A DNA stretch of 64,000 nucleotides from positions 1 through 64,000 of the forward strand of contig NZ_VJNO01000023.1 of NCBI RefSeq assembly GCF_007096885.1. Direction: 5' to 3'. Under the pieces are notes generated by a model. It searched no databases and had not been told where the DNA came from. It saw only the letters and a list, made by a program, of their open reading frames with translations. Both the position numbers and the translations under genes were made by a program. Within the stretch, counting starts at the first letter, position 1, and each line of letters begins with the position of its first letter. Below are positions 49,276 through 57,674 of this stretch, in pieces. Source of the DNA: Streptomyces sp. 130. GTDB lineage: Bacteria > Actinomycetota > Actinomycetes > Streptomycetales > Streptomycetaceae.

Positions 49276-51156
49276 ATGAGCTTCGACCGACTCTTCGACC
49301 GACTCCTGCGCGACGACTGCCCGCCGTTCGCCCTGCTGCGCCGCCGCACCCCCGGCCACGACCACGACACCGTCGAGGTCATGATCGGCCGGGTGCACGA
49401 GGCGGACCGCCTCGCCGGCATCCCCGTCGGCGAGCGGCCGTCGCTGGCGCTGGTGCCGTTCCGGCAGATCGCGGAGCGCGGCTTCGACGTGACGGACGAC
49501 GGCACACCGCTGTCGGTCCTGGTCGCGGACGAGACGTACACGCTGTCCCTGGACGAGGCGCTGGCGGCGCTCCCCCGCCACGAAGTCCGCGTGGAGGACG
49601 GGGCGTTCGACGTCAGCGACGAGGAGTACGCCGCCACCGTGCGGCGGGTGATCGAGGACGAGATCGGCCGGGGCGAGGGCGCGAACTTCGTGATCCGGCG
49701 GACGTTCCGGGGCCGGATCGGCGGCTTCGGCCGGGCGGACGCGCTGGCCCTGTTCCGGCGGCTGCTGGCCGGCGAGCGGGGGGCGTACTGGACGTTCGTG
49801 GTGCACACGGGGGACAGGGTGCTCGTTGGTGCCAGTCCCGAGGTGCACGTGCGGATGTCCGGCGGGACCGTCGTGATGAACCCGATCAGCGGCACCTACC
49901 GCTACCCCGCCGAGGGGCCCACCCCCGAGGGCCTGCTCGCCTTCCTCGGGGACCGCAAGGAGACCGAGGAACTCTCCATGGTGGTGGACGAGGAGCTGAA
50001 GATGATGTGCACGGTCGGCGACATGGGCGGGGTGGTGATCGGCCCGCGCCTGAAGGAGATGGCCCATCTCGCGCACACCGAGTACGAGTTGCGCGGACGC
50101 TCCTCGCTGGACGTACGGGAGGTGCTGAGGGAGACCATGTTCGCGGCGACGGTCACCGGCTCCCCCGTGCAGAACGCCTGCCGGGTCATCGAGCGGCACG
50201 AGGACGGCGGGCGCGGCTACTACGCGGGGGCGCTGGCCCTGCTGCGCCGGGAGGCCGACGGCACCCAGACCCTGGACTCGCCGATCCTGATCCGGACCGC
50301 CGACATCGACGCGGACGGCACGCTGCGGGTGCCGGTCGGGGCGACCTTGGTGCGCCACTCGGACCCGGCGAGCGAGGTCGCCGAGACCCACGCCAAGGCG
50401 GCCGGGGTCCTCGCCGCCCTCGGCGTCCGCCCGGCCCGCCCGGAGGCGGAGCGGGAGCGGCCCCGGCTGGCCGCCGACCCCCGGGTGCGGGCGGCCCTGG
50501 ACGCCCGGCGGGACGGCCTCGCCCCGTTCTGGCTGCGGATGCAGGAGCGCACCGCCGACCGCACCGGCCACGCCCTGGTGGTGGACGGCGAGGACACGTT
50601 CACCGCGATGCTCGGCCACCTGCTGCGCGCCTCGGGGCTCGACGTCACCGTCCGCCGCTACGACGAGCCGGGGCTGCGCGAGGCGGTCCGGGCGCACCGG
50701 GGGCCCGTGGTGCTCGGCCCCGGCCCGGGGAATCCGGGGGACGCGGCGGACCCGAAGATGCGGCTGCTGCGCGCGACGGCCGCCGAGCTGGTGCGGGAGC
50801 ACCGGCACGGGCTGCTCGGGGTGTGCCTGGGCCATGAGCTGATCGCGGCGGAACTGGGCCTGGAGATCGTCCGCAAGGCGGTGCCGTACCAGGGGGCGCA
50901 GACCAGGATCGACCTGTTCGGGCGGCCCGAGACGGTCGGCTTCTACAACAGCTTCACCGCGCGCTGCGACGACTTCGGGGCGGCGGAACTGGCGGCGCAC
51001 GGCATCGAGACGAGCCGGGACGAGGTGTCCGGGGAGCTGCACGCGCTGCGCGGGGCCGGGTTCGCCTCGGTGCAGTTCCACCCGGAGTCGGTGCTGACGC
51101 TGCGCGGTGCGGCGATCGTGTCGGAGCTGCTGGCGGGGCTCCCGGTGCGCGGCTGA
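49276..51156 (+). CDS. trpE: Fused anthranilate synthase TrpEG
   Basis: 626-aa fusion. The N-terminal chorismate-binding part (1-420) has NPISGTYRYPAEGPTPEG, DEELKMMCTVGD and ATVTGSPVQNACRVIERHE. The C-terminal glutamine amidotransferase (about 430-626) has GPGPGNPGD, the nucleophile in GVCLGHELIA and the His-Glu pair in FHPESVLT. It makes anthranilate from chorismate and glutamine for tryptophan and derived metabolites. PhzE-type enzymes share this architecture, but the Trp attenuator in front argues for tryptophan synthesis. Classic SD (GGAAGG) before the ATG. Confidence 0.93.
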   Translation: MSFDRLFDRLLRDDCPPFALLRRRTPGHDHDTVEVMIGRVHEADRLAGIPVGERPSLALVPFRQIAERGFDVTDDGTPLSVLVADETYTLSLDEALAALPRHEVRVEDGAFDVSDEEYAATVRRVIEDEIGRGEGANFVIRRTFRGRIGGFGRADALALFRRLLAGERGAYWTFVVHTGDRVLVGASPEVHVRMSGGTVVMNPISGTYRYPAEGPTPEGLLAFLGDRKETEELSMVVDEELKMMCTVGDMGGVVIGPRLKEMAHLAHTEYELRGRSSLDVREVLRETMFAATVTGSPVQNACRVIERHEDGGRGYYAGALALLRREADGTQTLDSPILIRTADIDADGTLRVPVGATLVRHSDPASEVAETHAKAAGVLAALGVRPARPEAERERPRLAADPRVRAALDARRDGLAPFWLRMQERTADRTGHALVVDGEDTFTAMLGHLLRASGLDVTVRRYDEPGLREAVRAHRGPVVLGPGPGNPGDAADPKMRLLRATAAELVREHRHGLLGVCLGHELIAAELGLEIVRKAVPYQGAQTRIDLFGRPETVGFYNSFTARCDDFGAAELAAHGIETSRDEVSGELHALRGAGFASVQFHPESVLTLRGAAIVSELLAGLPVRG

Positions 51157-51161
51157 GGGGG

Positions 51162-52166
51162 TCAGGCCCCGGGGCGGGCCGGGACCAGGACGTTGCCGCT
51201 GTGGCGGCCGGCCAGGTAGTCGCCGACGTTCTCGACGGTGGCGTCGATGATCTGGCCGACCGCGTCCTCGGTGTAGTACGCCTGGTGGGAGGTGACGATG
51301 ACGTTCGGGAAGGTCACGAGCCGGGCCAGGGTGTCGTCGTCCACGCCCTCCAGGGACTTGTCCAGGAAGAACAGCCCGGCCTCCGCCTCGTACACGTCGA
51401 GTCCGACGCCGAGGAAGCGGCCCGCGCGCAGTTCGCCGACCAGGGCCGAGGTGTCGATGAGGCCGCCCCGGCTGGAGTTGACGAGGATCGCGTCGTCCTT
51501 CATCAGGGCGAGGGCGTCCTCGTCGATGAGGTGGTGCGTCGACGGGAGCAGCGGCACGTGCAGGCTGACCAGGTCGGACTCCGCGAGCAGCCGTTCCTTG
51601 TCGACGTACCGCATGCCGAGCTCGGCGCAGGCCGGGTTCTCGGCGACGTCCCAGCCGAGCAGCTTCATGCCGAAGCCGTGGGCGATCCGGGTGAACGCCT
51701 CGCCGATCTTGCCGGTGCCGATGACGCCCGCGGTGCGGCCGTGCATGTCGCGGCCGAGGAGCCCGTCGAGCCGGAAGTCGAAGTCGCGGGTGCGGCCGGC
51801 CGCCCGGATCACCCGTCGGTTGACCGCCATGGCCAGGGTCCAGGCGAACTCCGCGACCGAGTACGGCGAGTAGTACGAGACCCGGGCGACGCGCAGGGCC
51901 AGGCGCTCGGCGACGTCCAGGTCGATGTTGTTGAACCCGGTGGAGCGCTGGGCGATCATCTGGGTGCCGCCGGCCGCGAGGGTCTGGAGGACCGCGCCGC
52001 CCAGGTCGGCGTTGACGCTGGTGGAGATGACCTCGTAGCCCGCCGCGATGGGGGCGGTGTCCCGGTTCAGGAAGACGTCCAGGCAGCGGACTTCGTGCTT
52101 CCCGGCGAAGGCCTTCTCGATCAGCGGCTGTTCGTCGGACTGCACTCCGAAGGCCAGGATCTCCAC
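51162..52166 (-). CDS. D-lactate dehydrogenase-like 2-hydroxyacid dehydrogenase
   Basis: 334-aa NAD-dependent D-2-hydroxyacid dehydrogenase of the fermentative LdhA type. The substrate Arg is in AQRSTGFNNID, the NAD loop is GVIGTGKIGEAF, NSSRGGLIDT follows, and the catalytic His is in VTSHQAYYTEDA. The GTG at 52166 is chosen for the GGGGAG site 6 nt upstream; an in-frame ATG at 52205 lies too close to a TATATT -10 box (52210-52215). No Rex operator is visible. It converges with trpEG with almost no gap. Confidence 0.9.
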   Translation of the reverse strand: MEILAFGVQSDEQPLIEKAFAGKHEVRCLDVFLNRDTAPIAAGYEVISTSVNADLGGAVLQTLAAGGTQMIAQRSTGFNNIDLDVAERLALRVARVSYYSPYSVAEFAWTLAMAVNRRVIRAAGRTRDFDFRLDGLLGRDMHGRTAGVIGTGKIGEAFTRIAHGFGMKLLGWDVAENPACAELGMRYVDKERLLAESDLVSLHVPLLPSTHHLIDEDALALMKDDAILVNSSRGGLIDTSALVGELRAGRFLGVGLDVYEAEAGLFFLDKSLEGVDDDTLARLVTFPNVIVTSHQAYYTEDAVGQIIDATVENVGDYLAGRHSGNVLVPARPGA

Positions 52167-52209
52167 GGTGTCTCCCCTGTCTGCGTGCTGGGCGCGGCCG
52201 GTCATCGCG

Positions 52210-52215
52210 AATATA
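52210..52215 (-). promoter_or_regulatory. Possible -10 box of the ldhA-like gene
   Basis: TATATT on the minus strand, an A/T-rich island in a G/C-rich gap between macR and the dehydrogenase. A start near 52203 would give a leader of about 37 nt. Confidence 0.4.
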
Positions 52216-52246
52216 CGGCCGGGGGCACCGCCGCGCCGCTCAAGCC

Positions 52247-52939
52247 CTACGCGTCGTCGAGCCCGCGCTCGATGGCGTACCGCACCAGCTCGACCCGGTT
52301 GTGCAGCTGGAGCTTGCCCAGGGTGTTCTGGACGTGGTTCTGCACGGTCCGGTGCGAGATGACGAGCCGTTCCGCGATCTGCTTGTACGAGAGCCCCTTG
52401 GCCACGAGCCGCAGCACCTCGGTCTCCCGGTCGGTCAGCTCCGGGGCCTTCGGCTCGTCGGAGGCGGCCGGCGCGGGCTTCGAGGCCAGCCGGCGGTACT
52501 CGCCCAGCACCAGGCCCGCCAGGCCCGGGGTGAACACGGCGTCGCCGGCGGCGGTCCGGCGGACGGCCTCGGTCAGCTCCTGGGTGCTCGCCGACTTCAT
52601 CAGGTAGCCGGTGGCACCGGACTTCACCGCCTCCAGGACGTCGGCGTGCTCGCCGCTGGCGGAGAGCACGAGGACCCGCAGCCCGGGCTGGGCACCGACG
52701 AGTTCCTTGCAGACCCGCACCCCGGGCATGCCGGGCAGATTGAGGTCGAGGACCAGGACGTCCGGGGTGACGGCGGCGGCCCGGCGGACGGCCTGCGGCC
52801 CGTCGCCGGCGGTGGCCACCACGTCGAACCCGGCCTCGGTGAGGTCGCGGGCCACGGCGTCGCGCCACATCGGGTGGTCGTCCACCACCATCACCCTGAC
52901 CGCCCGCTGCCCGGTGCCCTCGTCATGTGTCGCGCTCAT
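52247..52939 (-). CDS. macR: NarL/LuxR response regulator MacR
   Basis: 230-aa regulator. Receiver domain 1-125 with the acidic pair in VMVVDDHPMW, phospho-Asp in VLVLDLNLPG and Lys in GYLMKSAS. LuxR-type helix-turn-helix at about 165-225 (LTDRETEVLRLVAKGLSYKQIAERLVISHRTVQNHVQNTLGKL). Its start overlaps the sensor stop by 4 nt (ATGA). In S. coelicolor the orthologous MacRS pair controls morphogenesis-related membrane protein genes through TGAGTACnnGTACTCA sites, one of which occurs at 30932 in this window. The orthology is inferred from position and sequence type. Confidence 0.85.
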   Translation of the reverse strand: MSATHDEGTGQRAVRVMVVDDHPMWRDAVARDLTEAGFDVVATAGDGPQAVRRAAAVTPDVLVLDLNLPGMPGVRVCKELVGAQPGLRVLVLSASGEHADVLEAVKSGATGYLMKSASTQELTEAVRRTAAGDAVFTPGLAGLVLGEYRRLASKPAPAASDEPKAPELTDRETEVLRLVAKGLSYKQIAERLVISHRTVQNHVQNTLGKLQLHNRVELVRYAIERGLDDA

Positions 52940-54168
52940 CGGACCGAACCCGCCTTCCCCCGTGAAACCTTAGGAACCTTCAATTCGACCTCGGTGCCCT
53001 GGCCGGGCACCGAGATCACCTCCGCCGTACCGCCCAGATCGCGCAGCCGGCCGCGGATCGACAGGGCGACCCCGAGCCGCCCCTCCCCCTCGGCCTGCGC
53101 GAGCCGCCCCTCGGGGATGCCGGGCCCGTCGTCCCGGACCGTGACGACGACCTCGTCCGGCCAGTCCTCCAGCAGAATCCACGCCTGGGCGCCCTCGCCC
53201 GCGTGCACCCGGACATTGTCCAGGGCGGCGCCGACCGCCGCCGCCAGCTCCGCTGCCGCGCCGGAGGGCAGCAGCACCGGGGCGCCCGGCTCCGCGAAGC
53301 TGGTCCGGGAGCCGGCGCGCGGGGCGAGCAGCGTCCGCAGGTCGGTCTCGCCGCCGTCCCCGGCGCCCGGTTCGTCGTCGCCCGTCTCGACGGCCCGGAC
53401 GACGGCGCCCTCGGAGGCGTCCTCGGAGAGCCGGGTGGGCGGCACGAGCCCGCTGGAGACCAGGGTGCGCAGGGCGGCCTCCTGCTCCCCGGCCATCCGG
53501 CCGAGCTCCGCCGCCTCGCCGCCGATCGCGGCGCCGCGCCGCTGGACCATGGCGAGGACCTGGAGCACGCCGTCGTGGATGTCCCGGGCCAGGCGCTCGC
53601 GTTCGCGGGTGGCGGCCTCGATCTCCAGGGCGCGGGCGAGGGTGCGCTCACTGGCCCGGGCGACCTCGACGACGTAACCGATGGCGATGGAGGCGACCCA
53701 GACCAGCATCACGTTGTGCAGGGTGTCGCGGCTGGGCTCGGCGCGCTCGATGAGGTTGGCGACGGCGACCAGGCTGGAGGCGAAGCCCGCCCAGCGCCAG
53801 CCGCCCTTGACCGCGAAGGCCAGCACCGAACCGGCGGTCCAGATGGACGGCAGGGTCGGCCCGTCGACGTGCTGCGCCTGGAAGTCGGCGAGCGGGGTGA
53901 CGACGATCCCGATGAGGGCGATGGCCAGGTCCGCGCCCAGGAAGCGCCTGGTGCAGGCGGCGGCGCCGGCCACCTTCGGCAGGGTGGCGAGCGTCCAGAC
54001 GGCCATCAGCGACAGGAAGGCGACCGCGATCCACGGCCGCTCGTAGTCGTGCCGGGCGAAGGCGGCGATCAGGACCGCGTAGACCATCGTCAGCACGCGG
54101 TAAGCCGTCAGGGCGCGCCACAGCGGCTGCTCCACCGACATCCGGACCACGCGTACGCGTTTGACCAC
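52936..54168 (-). CDS. macS: Sensor histidine kinase MacS
   Basis: 410-aa membrane kinase with five or six N-terminal transmembrane helices (about 15-180), then a HisKA_3 domain with the phospho-His in RLARDIHDGVLQVLAMVQ and a degenerate HATPase domain (ALDNVRVHAGEG, RDDGPGIPEGRL, the Gly-rich end). I start at GTG 54168 because a GGGGGG ribosome site precedes it; ATG 54141 is the alternative. It follows plsC by 31 bp and is coupled to macR. Confidence 0.85.
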   Translation of the reverse strand: MVKRVRVVRMSVEQPLWRALTAYRVLTMVYAVLIAAFARHDYERPWIAVAFLSLMAVWTLATLPKVAGAAACTRRFLGADLAIALIGIVVTPLADFQAQHVDGPTLPSIWTAGSVLAFAVKGGWRWAGFASSLVAVANLIERAEPSRDTLHNVMLVWVASIAIGYVVEVARASERTLARALEIEAATRERERLARDIHDGVLQVLAMVQRRGAAIGGEAAELGRMAGEQEAALRTLVSSGLVPPTRLSEDASEGAVVRAVETGDDEPGAGDGGETDLRTLLAPRAGSRTSFAEPGAPVLLPSGAAAELAAAVGAALDNVRVHAGEGAQAWILLEDWPDEVVVTVRDDGPGIPEGRLAQAEGEGRLGVALSIRGRLRDLGGTAEVISVPGQGTEVELKVPKVSRGKAGSVR

Positions 54169-54199
54169 GCTGTTCCCCCCGTCCCCCCGCGGACCGCCG

Positions 54200-54934
54200 C
54201 TAGGCGCTGTCGCCGTCCGTCTTCTTCGCGGCCTCGGACCGGCGCTTCGCCTCCTCGGCGATCTGCCGCTTGGCGGCGGTCGCATAGATGTCGACGTACT
54301 CCTGGCCCGAGAGCTTCATGATCTCGTACATCACCTCGTCGGTGACCGAGCGCAGGATGAAGCGGTCGCCGTCCATGCCGTGGTAGCGGCTGAAGTCGAG
54401 CGGCCTGCCGATCCGGATGCCGGGGCGCATCAGCTTGGGGATCACCTGGCCGGGCGGCTGGATCTTCTCCGTGTCGATCATCGCGACGGGGATGACCGGC
54501 GCCCCGGTGGCCAGCGCCACCCGGGCGAGACCGCCGGGCTTGCCCCGGTAGAGCCGGCCGTCGGGCGACCGGGTGCCCTCGGGGTAGATGCCGAAGAGGC
54601 CGCCGCTCTCGACGACCTGGATGCCCGCCCGGATCGCCGCCTCACCGGCGCCGCGCGCGCCGGAGCGGTCGACGGGGAGCTGGCCGACGCCCTTGAAGAA
54701 CGCGGCCGTGAGCTTGCCCTTCACCCCGGGCGCGGTGAAGTACTCGGCCTTCGCGATGAAGGTCACCTTGCGGTCCAGGACGGCCGGCAGGAAGAAGGAG
54801 TCGGAGAACGACAGGTGGTTGCTGGCGAGGATCGCGGGCCCGCGCGCGGGGATGTTCTCCAGGCCCTCCACCCACGGCCGGAAGGCGAGCTTCAGCGACC
54901 CGCCGATGGAGAACTTCATAGCGCCGTAGATCAA
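54200..54934 (-). CDS. plsC: 1-acyl-sn-glycerol-3-phosphate acyltransferase
   Basis: 244-aa PlsC-family enzyme that makes phosphatidic acid. The catalytic HX4D box is in ASNHLSFSDSFFLP, and the second block is FGIYPEGTRSPDG. The TTG at 54934 is set by AGGAGG 8 nt upstream; the first ATG is six codons in and far from the site. It is upstream of macSR in the same orientation, with a 31-bp gap, so the three may be one operon. Confidence 0.9.
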   Translation of the reverse strand: MIYGAMKFSIGGSLKLAFRPWVEGLENIPARGPAILASNHLSFSDSFFLPAVLDRKVTFIAKAEYFTAPGVKGKLTAAFFKGVGQLPVDRSGARGAGEAAIRAGIQVVESGGLFGIYPEGTRSPDGRLYRGKPGGLARVALATGAPVIPVAMIDTEKIQPPGQVIPKLMRPGIRIGRPLDFSRYHGMDGDRFILRSVTDEVMYEIMKLSGQEYVDIYATAAKRQIAEEAKRRSEAAKKTDGDSA

Positions 54935-55153
54935 CTCGGATGCCTCCTGTGTGCTGTCCGACAGACCTTAACCCGCCGTGTCCCGCTTCCTCCCGCCCGC
55001 GCGGGCGGGTGTCCGCGGCCCGGGCCGGTGACGGCCCTGGTCGGTGTCGGTCCGGTCGCGTACGGTGAAGTGATCCCGCGCGTCCCGCACATCCTTCCGA
55101 ACCCTTCCGCTCCCCGCTCGCCTGGCCGCGAGCCTCATGAACAGGAGACCCCG
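54935..55153. other. Divergent promoter gap between plsC and the esterase gene
   Basis: 219 bp with no credible gene. It must hold promoters in both directions. I see TACGGT-like hexamers but no confident -35/-10 pair. Confidence 0.4.
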
Positions 55154-55945
55154 GTGCCGGTCCTTCCCGGAGCCGAGCCGTTCCGCCACGAGGGCGGAGC
55201 GGTCGGCGTCCTCCTCTGTCACGGATTCACCGGTTCCCCGCAGTCGCTGCGCCCCTGGGCCGAATATCTGGCCGACCGCGGTCTCACGGTCTCGCTGCCG
55301 CTGCTGCCCGGGCACGGCACGCGCTGGCAGGACATGCGGGTGACCGGCTGGCAGGACTGGTACGCGGAGGTGGACCGGGAGCTCCGCGGTCTGCTGGAGC
55401 GGTGCGAGCGGGTCTTCGTCTTCGGGCTCTCGATGGGCGGCGCGCTGGCACTGCGGCTGGCCGCGAAGCACGGGGACGCGGTCAGCGGCCTGGTGCTCGT
55501 CAATCCGGCCAACAAGGTGCACAGTCTCGCCGCGCACGCGCTGCCGGTGGTCCGCCATCTGGTGCCGACGACGAAGGGCCTGGCCGGCGACATCGCCCTG
55601 GAGGGCGTCGCGGAGGTGGGCTACGACCGGGTGCCGCTGCACGCGGCGCACTCGGTGCGCGGGTTCTTCCGGCTGGTCGACGGCGACCTGCCGCAGGTCA
55701 CCCAGCCGCTCCTGCTGCTGCACAGCCCGCGGGACCATGTGGTGCCGCCCGCCGACTCGGCCCGCATCCTGAGCCGCGTCTCCTCGACGGACGTCCGGGA
55801 GGTCCTGCTGGAACAGAGCTACCACGTGGCGACGTTGGACCATGATGCGAAGCGGATCTTCGACGAGAGCCATGCGTTCATCGGCCGCCTCGCTCCGAGC
55901 GAGATGGATCAGGGCGGGAAGAAGGGGAGCACGTCCGGTGGCTGA
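55154..55945 (+). CDS. Alpha/beta hydrolase (carboxylesterase/monoglyceride lipase-like)
   Basis: 263-aa esterase of the Est30/YvaK type. Oxyanion region LLCHGFTGSPQSLRPWAEYL, nucleophile in VFGLSMGGALAL, acid in LLHSPRDHVVPP and His in LEQSYHVATLDHD. The GTG at 55154 has AGGAG 6 nt upstream; the open frame upstream covers the promoter gap. It overlaps the next gene by 8 bp. Confidence 0.9.
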   Translation: MPVLPGAEPFRHEGGAVGVLLCHGFTGSPQSLRPWAEYLADRGLTVSLPLLPGHGTRWQDMRVTGWQDWYAEVDRELRGLLERCERVFVFGLSMGGALALRLAAKHGDAVSGLVLVNPANKVHSLAAHALPVVRHLVPTTKGLAGDIALEGVAEVGYDRVPLHAAHSVRGFFRLVDGDLPQVTQPLLLLHSPRDHVVPPADSARILSRVSSTDVREVLLEQSYHVATLDHDAKRIFDESHAFIGRLAPSEMDQGGKKGSTSGG

Positions 55946-56609
55946 GCACGACGCGGAGCGCGCGGGCAGCGAGGAGGAGCGCGAGCCGTTCCCCGTGGAG
56001 GGGGCGGCCGTCGCCGACGACGACGGCAAGGGCGCACCGCCCGACGCACCGGCCGGTGCGGCCGGGGGACCGCTGGACGAGGAGGCCGTCTGGCGGGCCA
56101 TCGTGGCGGGTTACGGGGAGGAGCCGCCGGACCCGCCGGGCGCGCGGCCCTTCCGGTCGGTCGAGGATCTGGCGCTGCCGGACGACGGTCCGCTGACCGC
56201 CCCGGCCGCGGACAAGGGGCTCGGCAAGCGGCCGCCCAGGCCGAAGCCGGAGGAGGACCGGCCGCTCGGCGGCTCCGTGGTCTTCGCGCCGGGCGTGGGC
56301 CCGCGCGACTACGAGCCGGCCGACCCGGACGCGCCCGGCGCGGCCGGCGGGGACGACGACGAGGGCCACTTCGTGCCGCCGGAGCCGCCGCCGCTGCCGG
56401 AGGCCGACGTCACGGCGAAGTTCGCCTGGCTCGCGGTGGTCGGCGGGCCGGTGCTGATGCTGCTCGCGGTGCTGCTCTCCTGGGAGATGACCTGGTGGCT
56501 GACGACGGTCTGCGTCGGCGGCTTCCTGGGCGGCTTCGTGACGCTGGTGGCGCGGATGGACTCCGACGACGACGGTGACGACGACCCGGGGCGGGGCGCG
56601 GTGGTCTAG
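55938..56609 (+). CDS. Acidic membrane protein of unknown function
   Basis: 223-aa protein. Residues 1-155 are an acidic, Pro/Gly/Asp-rich, probably disordered cytoplasmic region with a conserved-looking EAVWRAIVAGYGEEPPDPP block. Two transmembrane helices (about 162-205, WLAVVGGPVLMLLAVLLS and WWLTTVCVGGFLGGFVTLV) follow, then a poly-Asp tail. I do not recognise a named family. The GTG start overlaps the esterase gene, so co-translation is likely. Confidence 0.75.
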   Translation: MAEHDAERAGSEEEREPFPVEGAAVADDDGKGAPPDAPAGAAGGPLDEEAVWRAIVAGYGEEPPDPPGARPFRSVEDLALPDDGPLTAPAADKGLGKRPPRPKPEEDRPLGGSVVFAPGVGPRDYEPADPDAPGAAGGDDDEGHFVPPEPPPLPEADVTAKFAWLAVVGGPVLMLLAVLLSWEMTWWLTTVCVGGFLGGFVTLVARMDSDDDGDDDPGRGAVV

Positions 56610-56756
56610 GGCCGGTCCGGCGGATCATGGCCGGGGTCGCGACGCCTGGCACGGCGCCTCGCCCGTGATGCCGAAACGCCCGGACGGCTCCGCCACGAGG
56701 ACGCTCCGGCGGCTTGCGGTGCACGCAGCAGACGCCGCGGCCTGCCCGGCCCTGGT

Positions 56757-56786
56757 CCGCGGAAAGGCCTCAGGGCCTTTCCGCGG
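56757..56786 (-). terminator. Hairpin overlapping the stop codon of the endonuclease/phosphatase gene
   Basis: Perfect 13-bp stem (56757-56769 with 56774-56786) and a 4-nt loop. The last codons of the gene form one arm and the TGA (56772-56770) lies in the loop. Confidence 0.7.
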
Positions 56787-57528
56787 GCACCCGGAGCGCG
56801 GCCAGCACCGGGCGGTGGTCGGTCGCCGCCCGCAGGTCGGCCTCCCGCACCCCGGGCAGCCCGTCCGGGACCCCGCAGCCCAGGACCTCGACCCCGTCGG
56901 TGGCGAAGACCGCGTCGATCCGGCGGCGCGGTTCGTGCGCGGGGAAGGTGTACGCGCCGCCCTGCGGCTTGGTCTCCCAGCAGTCCTGGTAGCGCCCGGC
57001 GAGCCGCCGGAAGGCCCGCCCGCTCGGTACGTCGTTGAGGTCGCCGGCGACGACGGCGTGCGCCACGCCCAGCGCGTCCACGGTCTCCACCAGCCGCTCG
57101 GCCTGGGCCAGCCGCTCCTGCCGCTGGAGGCTCAGGTGGCAGCTGACCACCCCGACCCGGGCGCCCGCGAACCGGACCACGGCGGTGGCGAAGCCCCGCC
57201 GGTGCAGGCCCGGGGTGCGCGGCAGCAGGATGTCCTCGGTGCGCTCGACGGTGGCGCGCAGCGAGCACAGCAGCAGCGGTCCGGCGGCGGTGGCGCCGCC
57301 GCCCAGGACCACCAGGTCGGTGGCGGCGGCGAGCCGGGCGGCGTACTTGCGCCAGCGGAAGAGGCGCGGCGCCTCCTGGACGAGGACCAGGTCGGGCGCG
57401 CAGGCGCGGATGACCCGGGCGAGTGCGGCGTTGTCGTCGCGCATCGAGCGGATGTTGTAGCTGAGCACGCGGATGACGGCCGAGCCGTCCGGCTCGGTGC
57501 GCGAATCGGGCAGCGACATCGTGGCCAT
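56770..57528 (-). CDS. Endonuclease/exonuclease/phosphatase family protein
   Basis: 252-aa EEP-fold protein (DNase I/sphingomyelinase superfamily). Metal and catalytic residues occur in order: RVLSYNIRSM, LVLVQEAPRLF, VVSCHLSLQRQ, VVAGDLNDVPSG, RRRIDAVFAT and ATDHRPVLAAL. No signal peptide; the substrate is unknown. The ATG at 57528 is 6 nt after a TATCGT -10 box, and the frame upstream runs through the structured repeat at 57566-57629. Confidence 0.87.
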   Translation of the reverse strand: MATMSLPDSRTEPDGSAVIRVLSYNIRSMRDDNAALARVIRACAPDLVLVQEAPRLFRWRKYAARLAAATDLVVLGGGATAAGPLLLCSLRATVERTEDILLPRTPGLHRRGFATAVVRFAGARVGVVSCHLSLQRQERLAQAERLVETVDALGVAHAVVAGDLNDVPSGRAFRRLAGRYQDCWETKPQGGAYTFPAHEPRRRIDAVFATDGVEVLGCGVPDGLPGVREADLRAATDHRPVLAALRVPAERP

Positions 57529-57534
57529 GCCCTC

Positions 57535-57540
57535 ACGATA
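57535..57540 (-). promoter_or_regulatory. Leaderless-type -10 box of the endonuclease/phosphatase gene
   Basis: TATCGT on the minus strand, 6 nt before the ATG at 57528. Confidence 0.45.
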
Positions 57541-57565
57541 CGGCGGACGCCCGCCGCGCCAGGTC

Positions 57566-57629
57566 GTGTCCGCGAAGTGTCGTCTGGCCTGCGACGCCCT
57601 TCGGGCGGACGACGCCACTTCGCGGACAC
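57566..57629. repeat. Long structured inverted repeat between glkA and the next gene
   Basis: GTGTCCGCGAAGT (57566-57578) pairs with ACTTCGCGGACAC (57617-57629), continued by GTCGTC (57579-57584) / GACGAC (57608-57613) with a 3-nt bulge, and an inner CGCCC-TTC-GGGCG hairpin (57595-57607). It is 46 bases past the glkA stop and could be its terminator, but it is more elaborate than the others here. Confidence 0.75.
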
Positions 57630-57674
57630 TCCCGGGGCGCGACGGGCGTCCGGTGTTTCCGGGTGCGGGTGGGC

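Noticed and set aside
52167..52246. Rex operator before the D-lactate dehydrogenase-like gene
   Set aside because: No TTGTGAA-N4-TTCACAA-like sequence is present.
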